Of a DNA stretch of 64,000 nucleotides, positions 1-8,580 are shown in pieces; position 1 is the first letter of the stretch, and every line of letters begins with the position of its first letter. This DNA comes from Sva-07 sp963710625 (GTDB lineage: Bacteria > Actinomycetota > Acidimicrobiia > Acidimicrobiales > Ilumatobacteraceae), in assembly GCA_963710625.1 (NCBI GenBank), contig CAVQBG010000010.1, positions 186,001-250,000 of the forward strand, written 5' to 3'. The notes beneath the pieces were generated by a model that worked only from the letters and a program-made list of their open reading frames with translations, had not been told where the DNA came from and searched no databases. The translations under genes were made by a program, and so were the position numbers.

Positions 1-394
1 TCCATGCGGCGAAGGCGAAGCCGATGGCGAGTGCGGTGCCGAATGCGCCGAGGTGACGGGCGAGGTGCTGATCGGTGCCGGGCACGCTGCCGAACAGCAG
101 CGCCGGGACGCTCTGCACGAGCATGACGACCGCGACCCAGGCCAGTGCAGGACGCAACCAGCCGCCCCGCCCGAGGCGCGCCGGACGTGCTCGGGCGACG
201 ACAGCGGCCACGAGGTCGGGCACGGGCTCGGCGGGCCGCACGCGCAGCTGTCGGTCGAGCAGCCTGACGTTCTCGGCGTAGTGACGGCATGCAGGGCACT
301 CGCCGAGGTGTCGTTCGAGGGTCCGGCGCTCGTCCCCGGTCGCTTCGTCGTCGGCCACCGATGAGACGGATTCGCGCGCCTGACTGCAGTCCAT
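1..394 (-). CDS. Anti-sigma factor, zf-HC2 membrane protein (partial, C-terminus beyond the window edge)
   Basis: The reading frame opens with ATG at 394 and runs off the left edge, so about 131 residues are visible. Near residues 29-36 it has the zf-HC2 signature HLGECPAC, the zinc site typical of anti-sigma factors that hold ECF sigma factors inactive. Two hydrophobic segments follow: one around residues 75-92 and one at the very edge. The protein is therefore probably anchored in the membrane with the zinc domain in the cytosol. It diverges from the ECF sigma gene starting at 480, which is its likely partner. Family assignment is firm; the signal it senses cannot be read, although the copper and cytochrome genes next door suggest redox or metal stress. 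Confidence 0.8.
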   Translation of the reverse strand, partial: MDCSQARESVSSVADDEATGDERRTLERHLGECPACRHYAENVRLLDRQLRVRPAEPVPDLVAAVVARARPARLGRGGWLRPALAWVAVVMLVQSVPALLFGSVPGTDQHLARHLGAFGTALAIGFAFAAW

Positions 395-479
395 GGTGAT
401 GATGGTCGTCCCTGGTGCCCGGATGGTTCCCGACTTTGGTCACTGCTGAATTCGTCCTTTCCGCAGCGACAATGGGGCC

Positions 480-1046
480 GTGGACCATCTCACCGGCGTC
501 CTCATCGCGGCACGCGACGGCGACCGAGCGGCGCTCGAGCGCTTCATCGCCGAGACCCAGGGCGATGTCTGGCGATTGTGCCGATACCTCGGCGACAGCC
601 AGCTCGCCGACGATCTGGCACAGGAGACGTACGAGCGGGCGATCGGCTCGATCCACCGCTATCGCGCAGAGGGTTCCGCTCGCGGCTGGCTGTTGACGAT
701 CGCTCGCCGCACGTGCGCCGACCACACCCGCCGCGCCGGCCGTCGCCGCCGGCTCGATCACCGCGTGGCCCGGAACGCCACCGCGGGCTCGCTCGAGGGT
801 TCCGTCGTCGAACCCGACCACTCGGGTCGTATCGACCTCGACGACGTGCTCGCTCACCTCGACGACGACCGCCGCAGTGCCTTCGTGCTCACCCAGGTGC
901 TCGGTATGCACTACGACGAGGCTGCCGAGATTCTCGGATGCCCGATCGGTACCGTGCGATCGAGGGTGTCGCGGGCACGCGCCGACCTGGTCGAGATGAT
1001 GAGCGACGACCAACCGTGGAGCGAAGGAGACGAAGCCGTCGGATGA
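480..1046 (+). CDS. ECF-family RNA polymerase sigma factor
   Basis: The 188-residue protein has a region 2 core (about residues 15-80, including LADDLAQETYERA) and a region 4 helix-turn-helix (about 118-172, including CPIGTVRSRVSRAR). There is no region 1 or 3, as expected for ECF (SigC/SigE-like) factors. The start is GTG at 480; no good ribosome binding site is visible. Its stop overlaps the ATG of the following cytochrome c gene (1043), so the two are probably translationally coupled. With the divergent anti-sigma gene and the downstream cytochrome c, SCO and cupredoxin genes it forms a self-contained regulatory unit. The target promoters are not identifiable from this window. Confidence 0.9.
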   Translation: MDHLTGVLIAARDGDRAALERFIAETQGDVWRLCRYLGDSQLADDLAQETYERAIGSIHRYRAEGSARGWLLTIARRTCADHTRRAGRRRRLDHRVARNATAGSLEGSVVEPDHSGRIDLDDVLAHLDDDRRSAFVLTQVLGMHYDEAAEILGCPIGTVRSRVSRARADLVEMMSDDQPWSEGDEAVG

Positions 1047-1519
1047 GCAGCATGAACCGATCACGAGACGATGTCGACCGGGTCGGGCCGCCGGCCGCCG
1101 AACGCCTCCGGTCGCGCCTCGGTCGATTCGCCCTCGCCGGCGGGATCACCGCGGCGATGGTGCTCGGCGCCGCCTGTGGGGACGACACGGGCTCCGACAC
1201 CGCTGCGGGAGGTGCGGCCCTGTCCGCGGCCGCTCAGAACGGCAAGCAGCTGTCGCAGAGCAAGGGGTGTGCCGGTTGCCATGGCCAGGACTTCGGCGGC
1301 GGGGCCGGGCCCGGGTGGGTGGGCCTCGCCGGTTCCGAGGTGGTGCTGGTCGATGGTTCCACCGTGGTGGCCGACGATGCGTACCTCACGCGGGCGATCG
1401 CCGACCCGTCGGCCGAACTCGTCGACGGGTACACACTCAAGATGCCCGCGAACAACCTCAGCGATGCCGAGGTCGCCGACATCGTCGCCTTCATCGACGC
1501 CCTGGCCGCCGATGGGTGA
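1043..1519 (+). CDS. Lipoprotein cytochrome c (one heme)
   Basis: This 158-residue protein starts at the ATG that overlaps the sigma-factor stop. Residues about 27-46 form a hydrophobic signal segment ending in a lipobox-like AAC, so it is probably a lipid-anchored exported protein. One CXXCH heme site, CAGCH, lies near residue 76, and LKMPANN near the C-terminus supplies a likely methionine axial ligand, giving a class I cytochrome c fold. It overlaps the SCO gene by 8 bases. The role is probably electron transfer on the outer membrane face, perhaps towards a terminal oxidase; which oxidase is not visible here. Confidence 0.85.
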   Translation: MSSMNRSRDDVDRVGPPAAERLRSRLGRFALAGGITAAMVLGAACGDDTGSDTAAGGAALSAAAQNGKQLSQSKGCAGCHGQDFGGGAGPGWVGLAGSEVVLVDGSTVVADDAYLTRAIADPSAELVDGYTLKMPANNLSDAEVADIVAFIDALAADG

Positions 1520-2180
1520 GCGGAGGTTCATCCCGGCGGTCGCGGTCGCAGCGGTGGCGGTGCTGACCCTCGCCGCCTGCGGCAGCGGCGAGTCGGCCGA
1601 CCGCAGCGATCCTGCGCCGACGACCGTCGTCGACGGCGCTGAGCGCGTCCTGGCCGGCATCGTGCGCGATCCGGCCCCGACGGTCGACGCCACGACGTTG
1701 CCGTCGCTCACCAGTGCCGGCGAGGACGTCACGTTCCGCGCCGATCCGGGCGGCCTGCGAGCCGTGTACTTCGGGTACACGAACTGTCCCGACGTGTGCC
1801 CGACCACGATGGCCGATTGGACGGTCGCGTTGCGCCGGCTGCCTCCCGAGATCGCCGAACAGGTCAGCACGGTGATGGTCACCGTCGACCCCGAACGCGA
1901 CAACGACATCCTCACCGGCTACGTCCAGAGTTTCGTGCCCGACGCCGAGGCTGCCGGAACCCTCGACGCCGAACGCCTCGCCGCCGCTGCCGAACCCTTC
2001 GGTGTGAGCTACGACGTCACCACCAACGACGACGGCGACATCGAGGTGTCGCACAGCGGTTTCCTCTACCTCGTGGGCGACGACGGCACGCTGTTGGTGA
2101 CGTGGCCGTTCGGCACGTCGTCGGAGGAGATGGCCGCCGACGTCCAACAGCTCTACGAGACGCAGGCGGCCACGCCGTGA
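1512..2180 (+). CDS. SCO1/SenC-family copper chaperone
   Basis: The 222-residue protein begins with a lipoprotein signal ending LAAC (about residues 12-21). It has a thioredoxin-like domain with the SCO copper site CPDVCP near residues 93-98 and a matching histidine in SHSGFLYL near residue 180. SCO proteins deliver copper to the CuA centre of cytochrome c oxidase or act as thiol-disulfide reductases. The start ATG at 1512 overlaps the cytochrome c stop, and its own stop overlaps the GTG of the cupredoxin gene. All expected metal-binding residues are present. Confidence 0.88.
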   Translation: MGERRFIPAVAVAAVAVLTLAACGSGESADRSDPAPTTVVDGAERVLAGIVRDPAPTVDATTLPSLTSAGEDVTFRADPGGLRAVYFGYTNCPDVCPTTMADWTVALRRLPPEIAEQVSTVMVTVDPERDNDILTGYVQSFVPDAEAAGTLDAERLAAAAEPFGVSYDVTTNDDGDIEVSHSGFLYLVGDDGTLLVTWPFGTSSEEMAADVQQLYETQAATP

Positions 2181-2548
2181 GTTCGCGTTGGATCGCGGGC
2201 CTGGTCTCCGGGCTGTTGCTCGTCGCGTGCGGGAGCGACTCGTCGTCGGAACCAGCGGCCGAAGCGATCGACTCGGTCGACACCGCCACCTACGAGTTCG
2301 TCATCCCGGCTGGTGCCGGTGAGGCACTCGACGCGGGGACGCCGCTGGAGATCCTCCCCGGCGAGCTCGACGTCCGTGTCGGCGAGACGATCAGGATCGT
2401 CAACGAGGACGACCGCGGCCACACGGTCGGCCCGTTCTTCGTCGGCGCCAACGAGACGCTCACGCAGCGGTTCTCCTCGCCGGGTGAGTTCGTGGGTGTC
2501 TGCTCGGTGCACCCCAGCGGCGAGATCGTGCTCGTCGTCGAGGCGTGA
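2177..2548 (+). CDS. Cupredoxin-like exported lipoprotein
   Basis: A short 123-residue protein with a lipoprotein signal ending LLVAC (about residues 12-16) and a single plastocyanin/azurin-like domain. Copper ligand candidates are the His of GHTVGPF and the Cys and His of GVCSVHP. The methionine normally found about five residues after that His is absent: the sequence continues SGEIVLVVEA to the end. The copper site would therefore be type 2-like, use another ligand, or be degenerate. GTG at 2177 overlaps the preceding stop, placing it in the sigma-cytochrome-SCO operon. Confidence 0.75.
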   Translation: MSSRWIAGLVSGLLLVACGSDSSSEPAAEAIDSVDTATYEFVIPAGAGEALDAGTPLEILPGELDVRVGETIRIVNEDDRGHTVGPFFVGANETLTQRFSSPGEFVGVCSVHPSGEIVLVVEA

Positions 2549-3615
2549 GGCGCGTCCACGTGTCGCTGACCCGTCGACTCCTGGCCGGCCTCGCCGTCGG
2601 GCTCCTCGGCTCCGCGCTCCTCGGCTCCACCGCCCTCGCGGACCCGCCGGGCCCCACCGACTACCAGTCCGAGATCGTCGCCGTGGAACCGCCGACCGCG
2701 ACCATCGAGACCTCGATCATCGGCGGCGACTCGTTCTTCCAGCTCACCGTCGACCCCGGCACCGAGGTGATCGTGGTGGGCTACCAGGGTGAGGATGCCC
2801 TGTGGTTCCGGCCCGATGGTTCCGTGTGGGAGAACCGGAACTCGCCGAGCACCTACCTCAACGCCGACCGGCTCGGTGGCGGCGGCATTCCCGCGAACGC
2901 CGCTGCCGGCGCCGAGCCCGACTGGCGCCAGGTCGCCTCCGACGGCAATTTCTCGTGGCACGACCACCGTGCGCACTGGATGCAGCAGGCGCGTCCGTTC
3001 GGTCTCGGCCCGGGCGATCAGATCCTCGAGTCGGTGATCCCGTTGGTCGTCGACGGAGCCGACGTCGAGGTCACCGTGATCAGCACCTGGCAACCGTCGC
3101 CGTCCCCGCTGCCCGCCATCGCGGGCGCGATCGGCGGGATCGCACTGGCCGTTGCGGCGTGGTTCCTGCGCCGGTCCCGGAGGCTGCCGGCCCTCATCGC
3201 CGCCACACCGGTCGTGGTGGTGGCGGTCGTCGTCGGTATCTGGCAGTTCCTCTCGCTGCCGCCGGAGACCGGCCCGCGCCCGGTCTGGTGGGTGTTGCCC
3301 GTGATCGCAGGGGTGTCGCTGGGGATCGGTCTGATCGTCGGCAGGCGCTCGACGTTCGCGGCCGACGCCGCAATGCTGCTCGTCGGCGTCGAACTGGCGA
3401 TCTGGGGCTGGGTCAAACGAGGCGGTCTGACGGCGGCGATCATCCCGACCGACGCGCCCGGCTGGCTCGATCGGCTCGCGACGGCGATGGCGTTGGCCGG
3501 CGGCGTCGGTTTCGCAGCGATCGCGCTGTGGTGGCTGTTCCACCCGCAGGTGGCCGAGCGCCGGGTCAGCGGGTCCAGGGAGCCGACGGGCTCGCCGCGC
3601 CCGGCCCACCCGTGA
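2545..3615 (+). CDS. Integral membrane protein of unknown function with a His-rich exported domain
   Basis: I recognise no enzymatic family. The 356-residue protein has a signal peptide (about residues 8-32), an exported domain to about residue 180, then several membrane helices between about residues 185 and 345. In the exported domain, near residues 138-146, lies the motif WHDHRAHWM, whose three histidines and methionine could bind copper or heme. The GTG start overlaps the cupredoxin stop, so it belongs to the same operon and probably acts in the same copper or cytochrome process. The last 50 bases overlap the convergent map gene. Confidence 0.65.
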   Translation: MRRVHVSLTRRLLAGLAVGLLGSALLGSTALADPPGPTDYQSEIVAVEPPTATIETSIIGGDSFFQLTVDPGTEVIVVGYQGEDALWFRPDGSVWENRNSPSTYLNADRLGGGGIPANAAAGAEPDWRQVASDGNFSWHDHRAHWMQQARPFGLGPGDQILESVIPLVVDGADVEVTVISTWQPSPSPLPAIAGAIGGIALAVAAWFLRRSRRLPALIAATPVVVVAVVVGIWQFLSLPPETGPRPVWWVLPVIAGVSLGIGLIVGRRSTFAADAAMLLVGVELAIWGWVKRGGLTAAIIPTDAPGWLDRLATAMALAGGVGFAAIALWWLFHPQVAERRVSGSREPTGSPRPAHP

Positions 3616-4549
3616 GCACCTCGACGCCGTCGTCGGTCACCAGCACGGTGTGCTCGAACTGGGCGGTGCGCTTGCCGTCGGCGGTCACCGCGGTCCAGTC
3701 GTCGTCCCAGATCTTGTAGTTGACGGTGCCGAGCGTGATCATCGGCTCAATCGTGAACGTCATCCCGGGCCGCATGATCGTGGAGGCACGCGAGTCGTAG
3801 TAGTGCAGCACCTGGATGTCGGTGTGGAACTGCTCGCCGATCCCGTGGCCGACGAAGGCGCGCACCACGCCGTAGCGGTACTTCTTCGCGTGGTCCTCGA
3901 TCGCCCGGCCGATGTCGCTGAGCGGGCGGCCGGGCCTGACCGCCTCGATGCCGTACCAGGTGCACTCCTCGGTGACGCGGACGAGCTGGCGGCTCTCGGG
4001 GTCGACGTCGCCCACGAGGAAGGTGGCGTTGGTGTCGCCGTGGACGCCGCCGATGTAGCCGGTGACGTCGATGTTGCAGATGTCGCCTTCCTGCAGCGCC
4101 CGGGTGTCGGGGATGCCGTGGCAGATGACCTCGTTGACCGATGTACAGCAGGCCTTCGGATAGCCGTGGTAGTTGATCGTCGACGGGTAGGCGCCGCGCT
4201 CGACGAAGAGATCGTGGACGTAGATGTCGATCTCCTCGGTCGTCACGCCCGGGGCGACCATCTCGCCGGACAGTCGCAACACCTCCGCGGCGACCCTGCC
4301 GGCGTGGCGCATCTTCTCGATGATCTCGGGCGGCTTGATCCGGGGCTCGTCCCACGGTACGACATCGCCGTTCTCGGCGTACGGCGGCCGGTCGATCGAG
4401 TCCGGAACCCCTCGCATCGGCGACACGACGCCTTGCAGGACCCGCCCTTCGGACTTCTTGTGGCACCGCTTGTACTTGCGTCCACTCCCGCACCAGCAGG
4501 GCTCGTTCGCCTTCGGCAAGGTGGAGGGCACGGCTGCCGTCACGGACAT
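3566..4549 (-). CDS. map: Methionine aminopeptidase type I with N-terminal SEC-C-type zinc motif
   Basis: The 327-residue protein starts at ATG 4549. It opens with a cysteine-rich SEC-C-like motif (CWCGSGRKYKRCHK, about residues 17-30), then the pita-bread peptidase domain from about residue 75. Metal ligands are visible: Asp in CNIDVTGY, Asp in HGDTNATF, His in FVGHGIG, Glu in TIEPMI and Glu in FEHTVLV. It removes the initiator methionine from nascent proteins. N-terminal fingers of this kind occur in some actinobacterial and eukaryotic enzymes and may promote ribosome contact. It diverges from the prenyl synthase gene. Confidence 0.93.
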   Translation of the reverse strand: MSVTAAVPSTLPKANEPCWCGSGRKYKRCHKKSEGRVLQGVVSPMRGVPDSIDRPPYAENGDVVPWDEPRIKPPEIIEKMRHAGRVAAEVLRLSGEMVAPGVTTEEIDIYVHDLFVERGAYPSTINYHGYPKACCTSVNEVICHGIPDTRALQEGDICNIDVTGYIGGVHGDTNATFLVGDVDPESRQLVRVTEECTWYGIEAVRPGRPLSDIGRAIEDHAKKYRYGVVRAFVGHGIGEQFHTDIQVLHYYDSRASTIMRPGMTFTIEPMITLGTVNYKIWDDDWTAVTADGKRTAQFEHTVLVTDDGVEVLTGGPGAASPSAPWTR

Positions 4550-4623
4550 CTTGATCAGGATAGGGGGAGTTCGCTGCGGCGACGAGTGGTGCGCACGTTC
4601 GTGTGTCCCTCGCCGAGCGCGCC

Positions 4624-4629
4624 TAGCCT
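4624..4629 (+). promoter_or_regulatory. Candidate -10 hexamer (TAGCCT), leaderless start
   Basis: TAGCCT ends 7 bases before the GTG start of the polyprenyl synthase gene, and there is no purine-rich ribosome binding site between. A transcript starting at or next to the GTG would be leaderless. No convincing -35 box is seen. Confidence 0.45.
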
Positions 4630-4636
4630 GTCGGGC

Positions 4637-5647
4637 GTGTCCCAGGAAGAGGTGCTGGCCCCGAGCGTCACGTCGCCGCTGTTGGCTCTTTCGTCGATGA
4701 ATGCCGACCGTGAACGGATCGAGTCGGCGATGCACGACGCCGTTGTCACACCCGATGCGTACCTGAACGAGATCGCGTCGCACCTGATCGTCGCGGGCGG
4801 CAAACGGCTCCGGCCCGTCCTGGCGGTGGCGGGCGCGCAGATCCTCGGCGAACGCGCCTCGAACGACGTGGTGCGCGGTGGCGTCGCATGCGAGCTCGTC
4901 CACCTCGGATCGCTGTACCACGACGACGTGATGGACGAGGCCGACATGCGACGTGGCGTCGAGACGGTCAACGCGAAGTGGGGCAATCTGCAGGCCATCC
5001 TCGCCGGTGACTTCCTCCTGTCGCGGGCGTCGGAGATCGCCGCCTCGTTGGGGACCGAGGTCGCCGGCCTGCTCGCCCGCACGATCGGCTGGTTGTGCGA
5101 GGGGCAGATCGAGGAGTTGAGGCACACCTACGACGTCACCCGGACCGAGCAGAGCTACCTCGCCTCGATCCACGGCAAGACGGCGTCGCTCTACGGCACC
5201 GCGGCGCGGATCGGCGGGATCGCCGCCGGTCACGACCGCCCGCTCGTCGACGCACTCACCGAGTACGGCAACAGCTACGGCATGGTGTTCCAGATCGTCG
5301 ACGACATCCTCGACATCACCGCCACCGACGAGCAGCTCGGCAAGCCCGCCGGCCACGACATCGTCGAAGGTGTGTACACGTTGCCGGTCCTGCGGACGTT
5401 GGCATTGGGAACTCCTGCGGCTGCCGAGCTCGCCGACCTCCTGGGCTCGCCGCTCGACACTGCTCAGCAGGACAAGGCGCTCGGGATCCTTCGCTCGAAC
5501 GATGGCATCGAGTCGGCGATCGAGACCGCCCACGAGTACGTGGCCCGTGCCGTCGCCGCATGTGACGATTTCCCCGACTCGCCGGCCACCGAGGCACTGC
5601 GCGACGCGCCGCGTGCGCTGATCACGTCGGTGTCGGTCGCGGCATGA
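4637..5647 (+). CDS. Polyprenyl diphosphate synthase (trans-isoprenyl chain elongation)
   Basis: A 336-residue all-helical isoprenyl synthase. Both aspartate-rich motifs are intact: the first is HDDVMDEAD near residue 97 and the second IVDDILDIT near residue 220. GGKRLRP near residue 54 binds pyrophosphate. Such enzymes condense isopentenyl diphosphate units to build the long side chain of menaquinone. The chain length cannot be read reliably. The GTG start at 4637 is chosen because a leaderless -10 lies just before it. Another quinone-related gene, the geranylgeranyl reductase, lies 3 kb downstream. Confidence 0.9.
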   Translation: MSQEEVLAPSVTSPLLALSSMNADRERIESAMHDAVVTPDAYLNEIASHLIVAGGKRLRPVLAVAGAQILGERASNDVVRGGVACELVHLGSLYHDDVMDEADMRRGVETVNAKWGNLQAILAGDFLLSRASEIAASLGTEVAGLLARTIGWLCEGQIEELRHTYDVTRTEQSYLASIHGKTASLYGTAARIGGIAAGHDRPLVDALTEYGNSYGMVFQIVDDILDITATDEQLGKPAGHDIVEGVYTLPVLRTLALGTPAAAELADLLGSPLDTAQQDKALGILRSNDGIESAIETAHEYVARAVAACDDFPDSPATEALRDAPRALITSVSVAA

Positions 5648-5682
5648 CTGCCTGAAGCGCGTCGATCGGGCAGGCTGGGAGG

Positions 5683-7032
5683 ATGCATGTCGTCATCGTC
5701 GGCGCCGGAGAAGTCGGCTGGTACCTCGCTCAGCGTCTGGGCGCGGAGGGCAATGACGTCGTCGTCGTCGAACAGAACGAGGTGATCGCCGCGGCCATCG
5801 GTGCCGAACTCGACGTCCAGGTCGTGGTCGGGAGCGCAACCGTGCCGTCGACGTTGCGCTCGGCGGGGATCGAACGCGCCGACCTCCTGGCAGGTGTCAC
5901 GCAGAACGACGAGGTGAACCTGTTGGCGTCGCTGTTGGCGAAGGAGTTCGGCGTCGCCCAGACCGTCGTGCGGATCCAGACCGAGGAACTGCGTGGCCCG
6001 CTCGGCGAAAAGCTGCTCGCCACGATGAAGGCCGACGTGATCATCGACCCGGACGCCGACACCGCGGACGAGATCATGGAGTTGGCCCACGTGTCGGGCG
6101 CCGACGAGGTGTATCCGATGTCGGGTGGGGAGCTGCTGGTGCTCGGTGCCGTCATCGGGCCGTCATCGCCGTTCGTCGGGCACGACCTCGCCGAGATCGG
6201 TCGGTCGTTCGAGCCCGACTGGCGGTTCCTGTTCGGCGCGCTGACCCGCGACGGCGAGACGGTGATCCCGCGAGGCGACCAGGTCCTCGAGGTGGGCGAC
6301 CACGTCCGGGTGTTGACCACGCGGGAGGCACGGCGCGAGATCCTCGAACTGCTCGGCGCGGCGACACGTCGGGCGCGGCGCGTGATGGTCCTCGGCGGGG
6401 GCGCGGTCGGAACCCGAGTGGCCGAGCGGCTCCAGAGCGAAGGCGCCACTGTGGTGCTCGTGGAGAACGACCCGCACCGCGCGAAACGCCTCAGTGAACG
6501 TCTGCCCCGCGTCACCGTGGTCCAGGGCGACATCACCGACACCGAGCTGCTGCTCGAGGAGTCGGTGTCGCGCATGGACCTCGTGATCGCTGCCACGGGC
6601 GACGACGCATCGAACGTCCTCGCATGTGCGTATGCGGCGGCCGAAGGCGATGCGTTCACGGTCGCCGTGCTCCACCGGCTCGCGCTGCTGCCGCTCGTGC
6701 GCCAGTTCGGCATCGACGCCGCCCTCAGCCCGCGCACCGCGTCGGCGAATGCGGTGCTGCGACACATCCGCGGCGGCACCGCCTCGGTCGCGACCTTCCT
6801 CGAGAGCGACGTCGAGGTGAACGAGTTCGTCATCGAGGCGGGCAGCTCCGCCGACGGGACGCTGGTCGCCGACCTGCACCTGCCCCACTCCGTACTGCTC
6901 GGCGCCGTGACGCGACCTGATCGGACCGCGCAGATCGTTCGGGGTCACACGACGCTCGCCGCCGGCGACAACGTCGTGGTGTTCTCCCGCCCGGACGCGC
7001 TCGCAGCGACCCGCAAGGCATTCTCCGCGTGA
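5683..7032 (+). CDS. trkA: Trk potassium uptake regulatory subunit TrkA
   Basis: The 449-residue protein is a tandem duplication: each half has an RCK/TrkA-N Rossmann domain (VGAGEVG at about residues 6-12 and LGGGAVG near 236-242) and a TrkA-C domain. It sits on the cytosolic face of TrkH and gates potassium uptake in response to bound nucleotide. The ATG at 5683 follows GGGAGG directly, which may act as a ribosome binding site, with CAGGCT just before it. Its stop overlaps the GTG of trkH. Confidence 0.95.
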   Translation: MHVVIVGAGEVGWYLAQRLGAEGNDVVVVEQNEVIAAAIGAELDVQVVVGSATVPSTLRSAGIERADLLAGVTQNDEVNLLASLLAKEFGVAQTVVRIQTEELRGPLGEKLLATMKADVIIDPDADTADEIMELAHVSGADEVYPMSGGELLVLGAVIGPSSPFVGHDLAEIGRSFEPDWRFLFGALTRDGETVIPRGDQVLEVGDHVRVLTTREARREILELLGAATRRARRVMVLGGGAVGTRVAERLQSEGATVVLVENDPHRAKRLSERLPRVTVVQGDITDTELLLEESVSRMDLVIAATGDDASNVLACAYAAAEGDAFTVAVLHRLALLPLVRQFGIDAALSPRTASANAVLRHIRGGTASVATFLESDVEVNEFVIEAGSSADGTLVADLHLPHSVLLGAVTRPDRTAQIVRGHTTLAAGDNVVVFSRPDALAATRKAFSA

Positions 7033-8573
7033 CGCTCGCGTCGCATCGCAGCGGGAGGGTGTCGTGGTTGGGTGGCCGCGGCGAACGGTTGCTCGCGCCG
7101 GGCCGGTATCCGTCGATCGTCGCCAACATCGTCGGGCTGACCGTCGCCGTCGTCGGTGTCGGCATCGCCGCCGCCGGCATCGTCGACGCCATCGACGGGG
7201 GGCCCGACGTGCTGGTGCTGCTGGCCTCGGGGGCCGTCATCTGGGCGGTCGGGTCGGTGACGTGGCGCATCACGATCGTACCGAAGCAGATCCGCACGCT
7301 CGACGTGTTCACCACGGTGACGCTCGCATGGGTCGCGATGGCGGTCACGGGGGCGATCCCGTACTTGCTCACGGGGGAGTTCACGAGGATCGACGACGCC
7401 CTGTTCGAGTCGATCGCCGGCTTCACGACGACGGGTGCCACGGTGATCCCCGACATCGAGGCCGTCTCGAAGGGCATGCTGTTCTGGCGTTCGACCACCC
7501 AGTGGATGGGCGGCATGGGCGTGATCGTGTTGGTCGTCGCCGTGCTGCCGACGGTGGGCGCCGGTGGCATGAGCCTGCTGTCGGCCGAGGCGCCCGGGCC
7601 GACCGACGAGCGGCTGACGCCTCGGGTGCGCGAGACCGCCCGGCGACTCTGGGCGGTCTACGTCGGGTTCACGATCGTGCTCGCCGGTGCCTATCTGGTC
7701 GCCGGCATGAGCCCCTACGACGCCGTGTCGCACAGCTTCACGACGGTGTCGACCGGCGGCTTCTCGCCGTACCAGGGCTCGATCGGGCAGTTCGAGTCCG
7801 CGCCGATCGAGTGGATCTGCATCGTCGCGATGCTGCTCGCCGGCGGCAGCTTCACCTTGTACTACAGGGCCCTGAAGCGCGACCCGAAACCGTTGCTGCG
7901 CTCGACGGAGTTCAAGGTCTATCTCGCGATCGTCGCGGCCATCACGCTCTGGGCGTTCGTCGCATCGGGCAACGACGGCGGCCAGGCCGCCGGGTTCCGC
8001 GACTCGTTGTTCACCACGGTGTCGACGGTCACCACCACCGGCTACGTCGTCACCGAGTACGGGTTGTGGAGCCAGACCGCCCAACTGGTGCTCCTGCTCG
8101 CGATGCCGATCGGCGCGATGGCGGGTTCGACCGCCGGCGGTGTCAAGGTCGTGCGGGTCATCGCCGTCGCGAGCTTCGCCCACCGCGAGGCGCTGCGACA
8201 CCTGCACCCGCGGTTGGTCCGTCCGGTCCGGATCGGCAACGGCATCCTCCCCGACGACGTGGCGCGTCGGGTGCTCGGCTTCCTGGTGCTCGCCTTGGCG
8301 ATCCTCGGTGGTGGCGCGTTCCTGATCTCGGCAACCGGTCCCGACATGATCACGTCGTTCTCGTCGTCGGCGACCGCGTTCGGCAACGTGGGCCCCGGCC
8401 TCGGGGCCCTCGACCATGCGAACGACTTCCTCTCGATCCCACCGCCGGGGCGTTGGGTGGCCATGGTGCAGATGTTGCTCGGGCGCCTGGAGATCTTTCC
8501 GTTGATCCTGGCGCTGTCTGTGGTCACCCTGCGCATCCCCCGCGTCGTCCGTCCCCGCCGCCGCGCCGGCTGA
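7029..8573 (+). CDS. trkH: Trk potassium uptake membrane subunit TrkH
   Basis: This 514-residue membrane protein has the four pore repeats of the Trk/Ktr family. Each contains a filter-like loop: GFTTTGAT, TTVSTGGF, VTTTGYVV and AFGNVGPG. It forms the potassium-conducting channel that works with TrkA. The GTG start overlaps the trkA stop by 4 bases, so the two are co-translated. The window also contains a Kup transporter, so the organism has at least two potassium uptake routes. Confidence 0.95.
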   Translation: MTLASHRSGRVSWLGGRGERLLAPGRYPSIVANIVGLTVAVVGVGIAAAGIVDAIDGGPDVLVLLASGAVIWAVGSVTWRITIVPKQIRTLDVFTTVTLAWVAMAVTGAIPYLLTGEFTRIDDALFESIAGFTTTGATVIPDIEAVSKGMLFWRSTTQWMGGMGVIVLVVAVLPTVGAGGMSLLSAEAPGPTDERLTPRVRETARRLWAVYVGFTIVLAGAYLVAGMSPYDAVSHSFTTVSTGGFSPYQGSIGQFESAPIEWICIVAMLLAGGSFTLYYRALKRDPKPLLRSTEFKVYLAIVAAITLWAFVASGNDGGQAAGFRDSLFTTVSTVTTTGYVVTEYGLWSQTAQLVLLLAMPIGAMAGSTAGGVKVVRVIAVASFAHREALRHLHPRLVRPVRIGNGILPDDVARRVLGFLVLALAILGGGAFLISATGPDMITSFSSSATAFGNVGPGLGALDHANDFLSIPPPGRWVAMVQMLLGRLEIFPLILALSVVTLRIPRVVRPRRRAG

Positions 8574-8580
8574 GCGTGAG

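Noticed and set aside
3566..5533. 655-residue fusion of methionine aminopeptidase with an upstream domain
   Set aside because: The extra residues are opposite the prenyl synthase gene and have no fold signature; ATG 4549 gives the normal enzyme.
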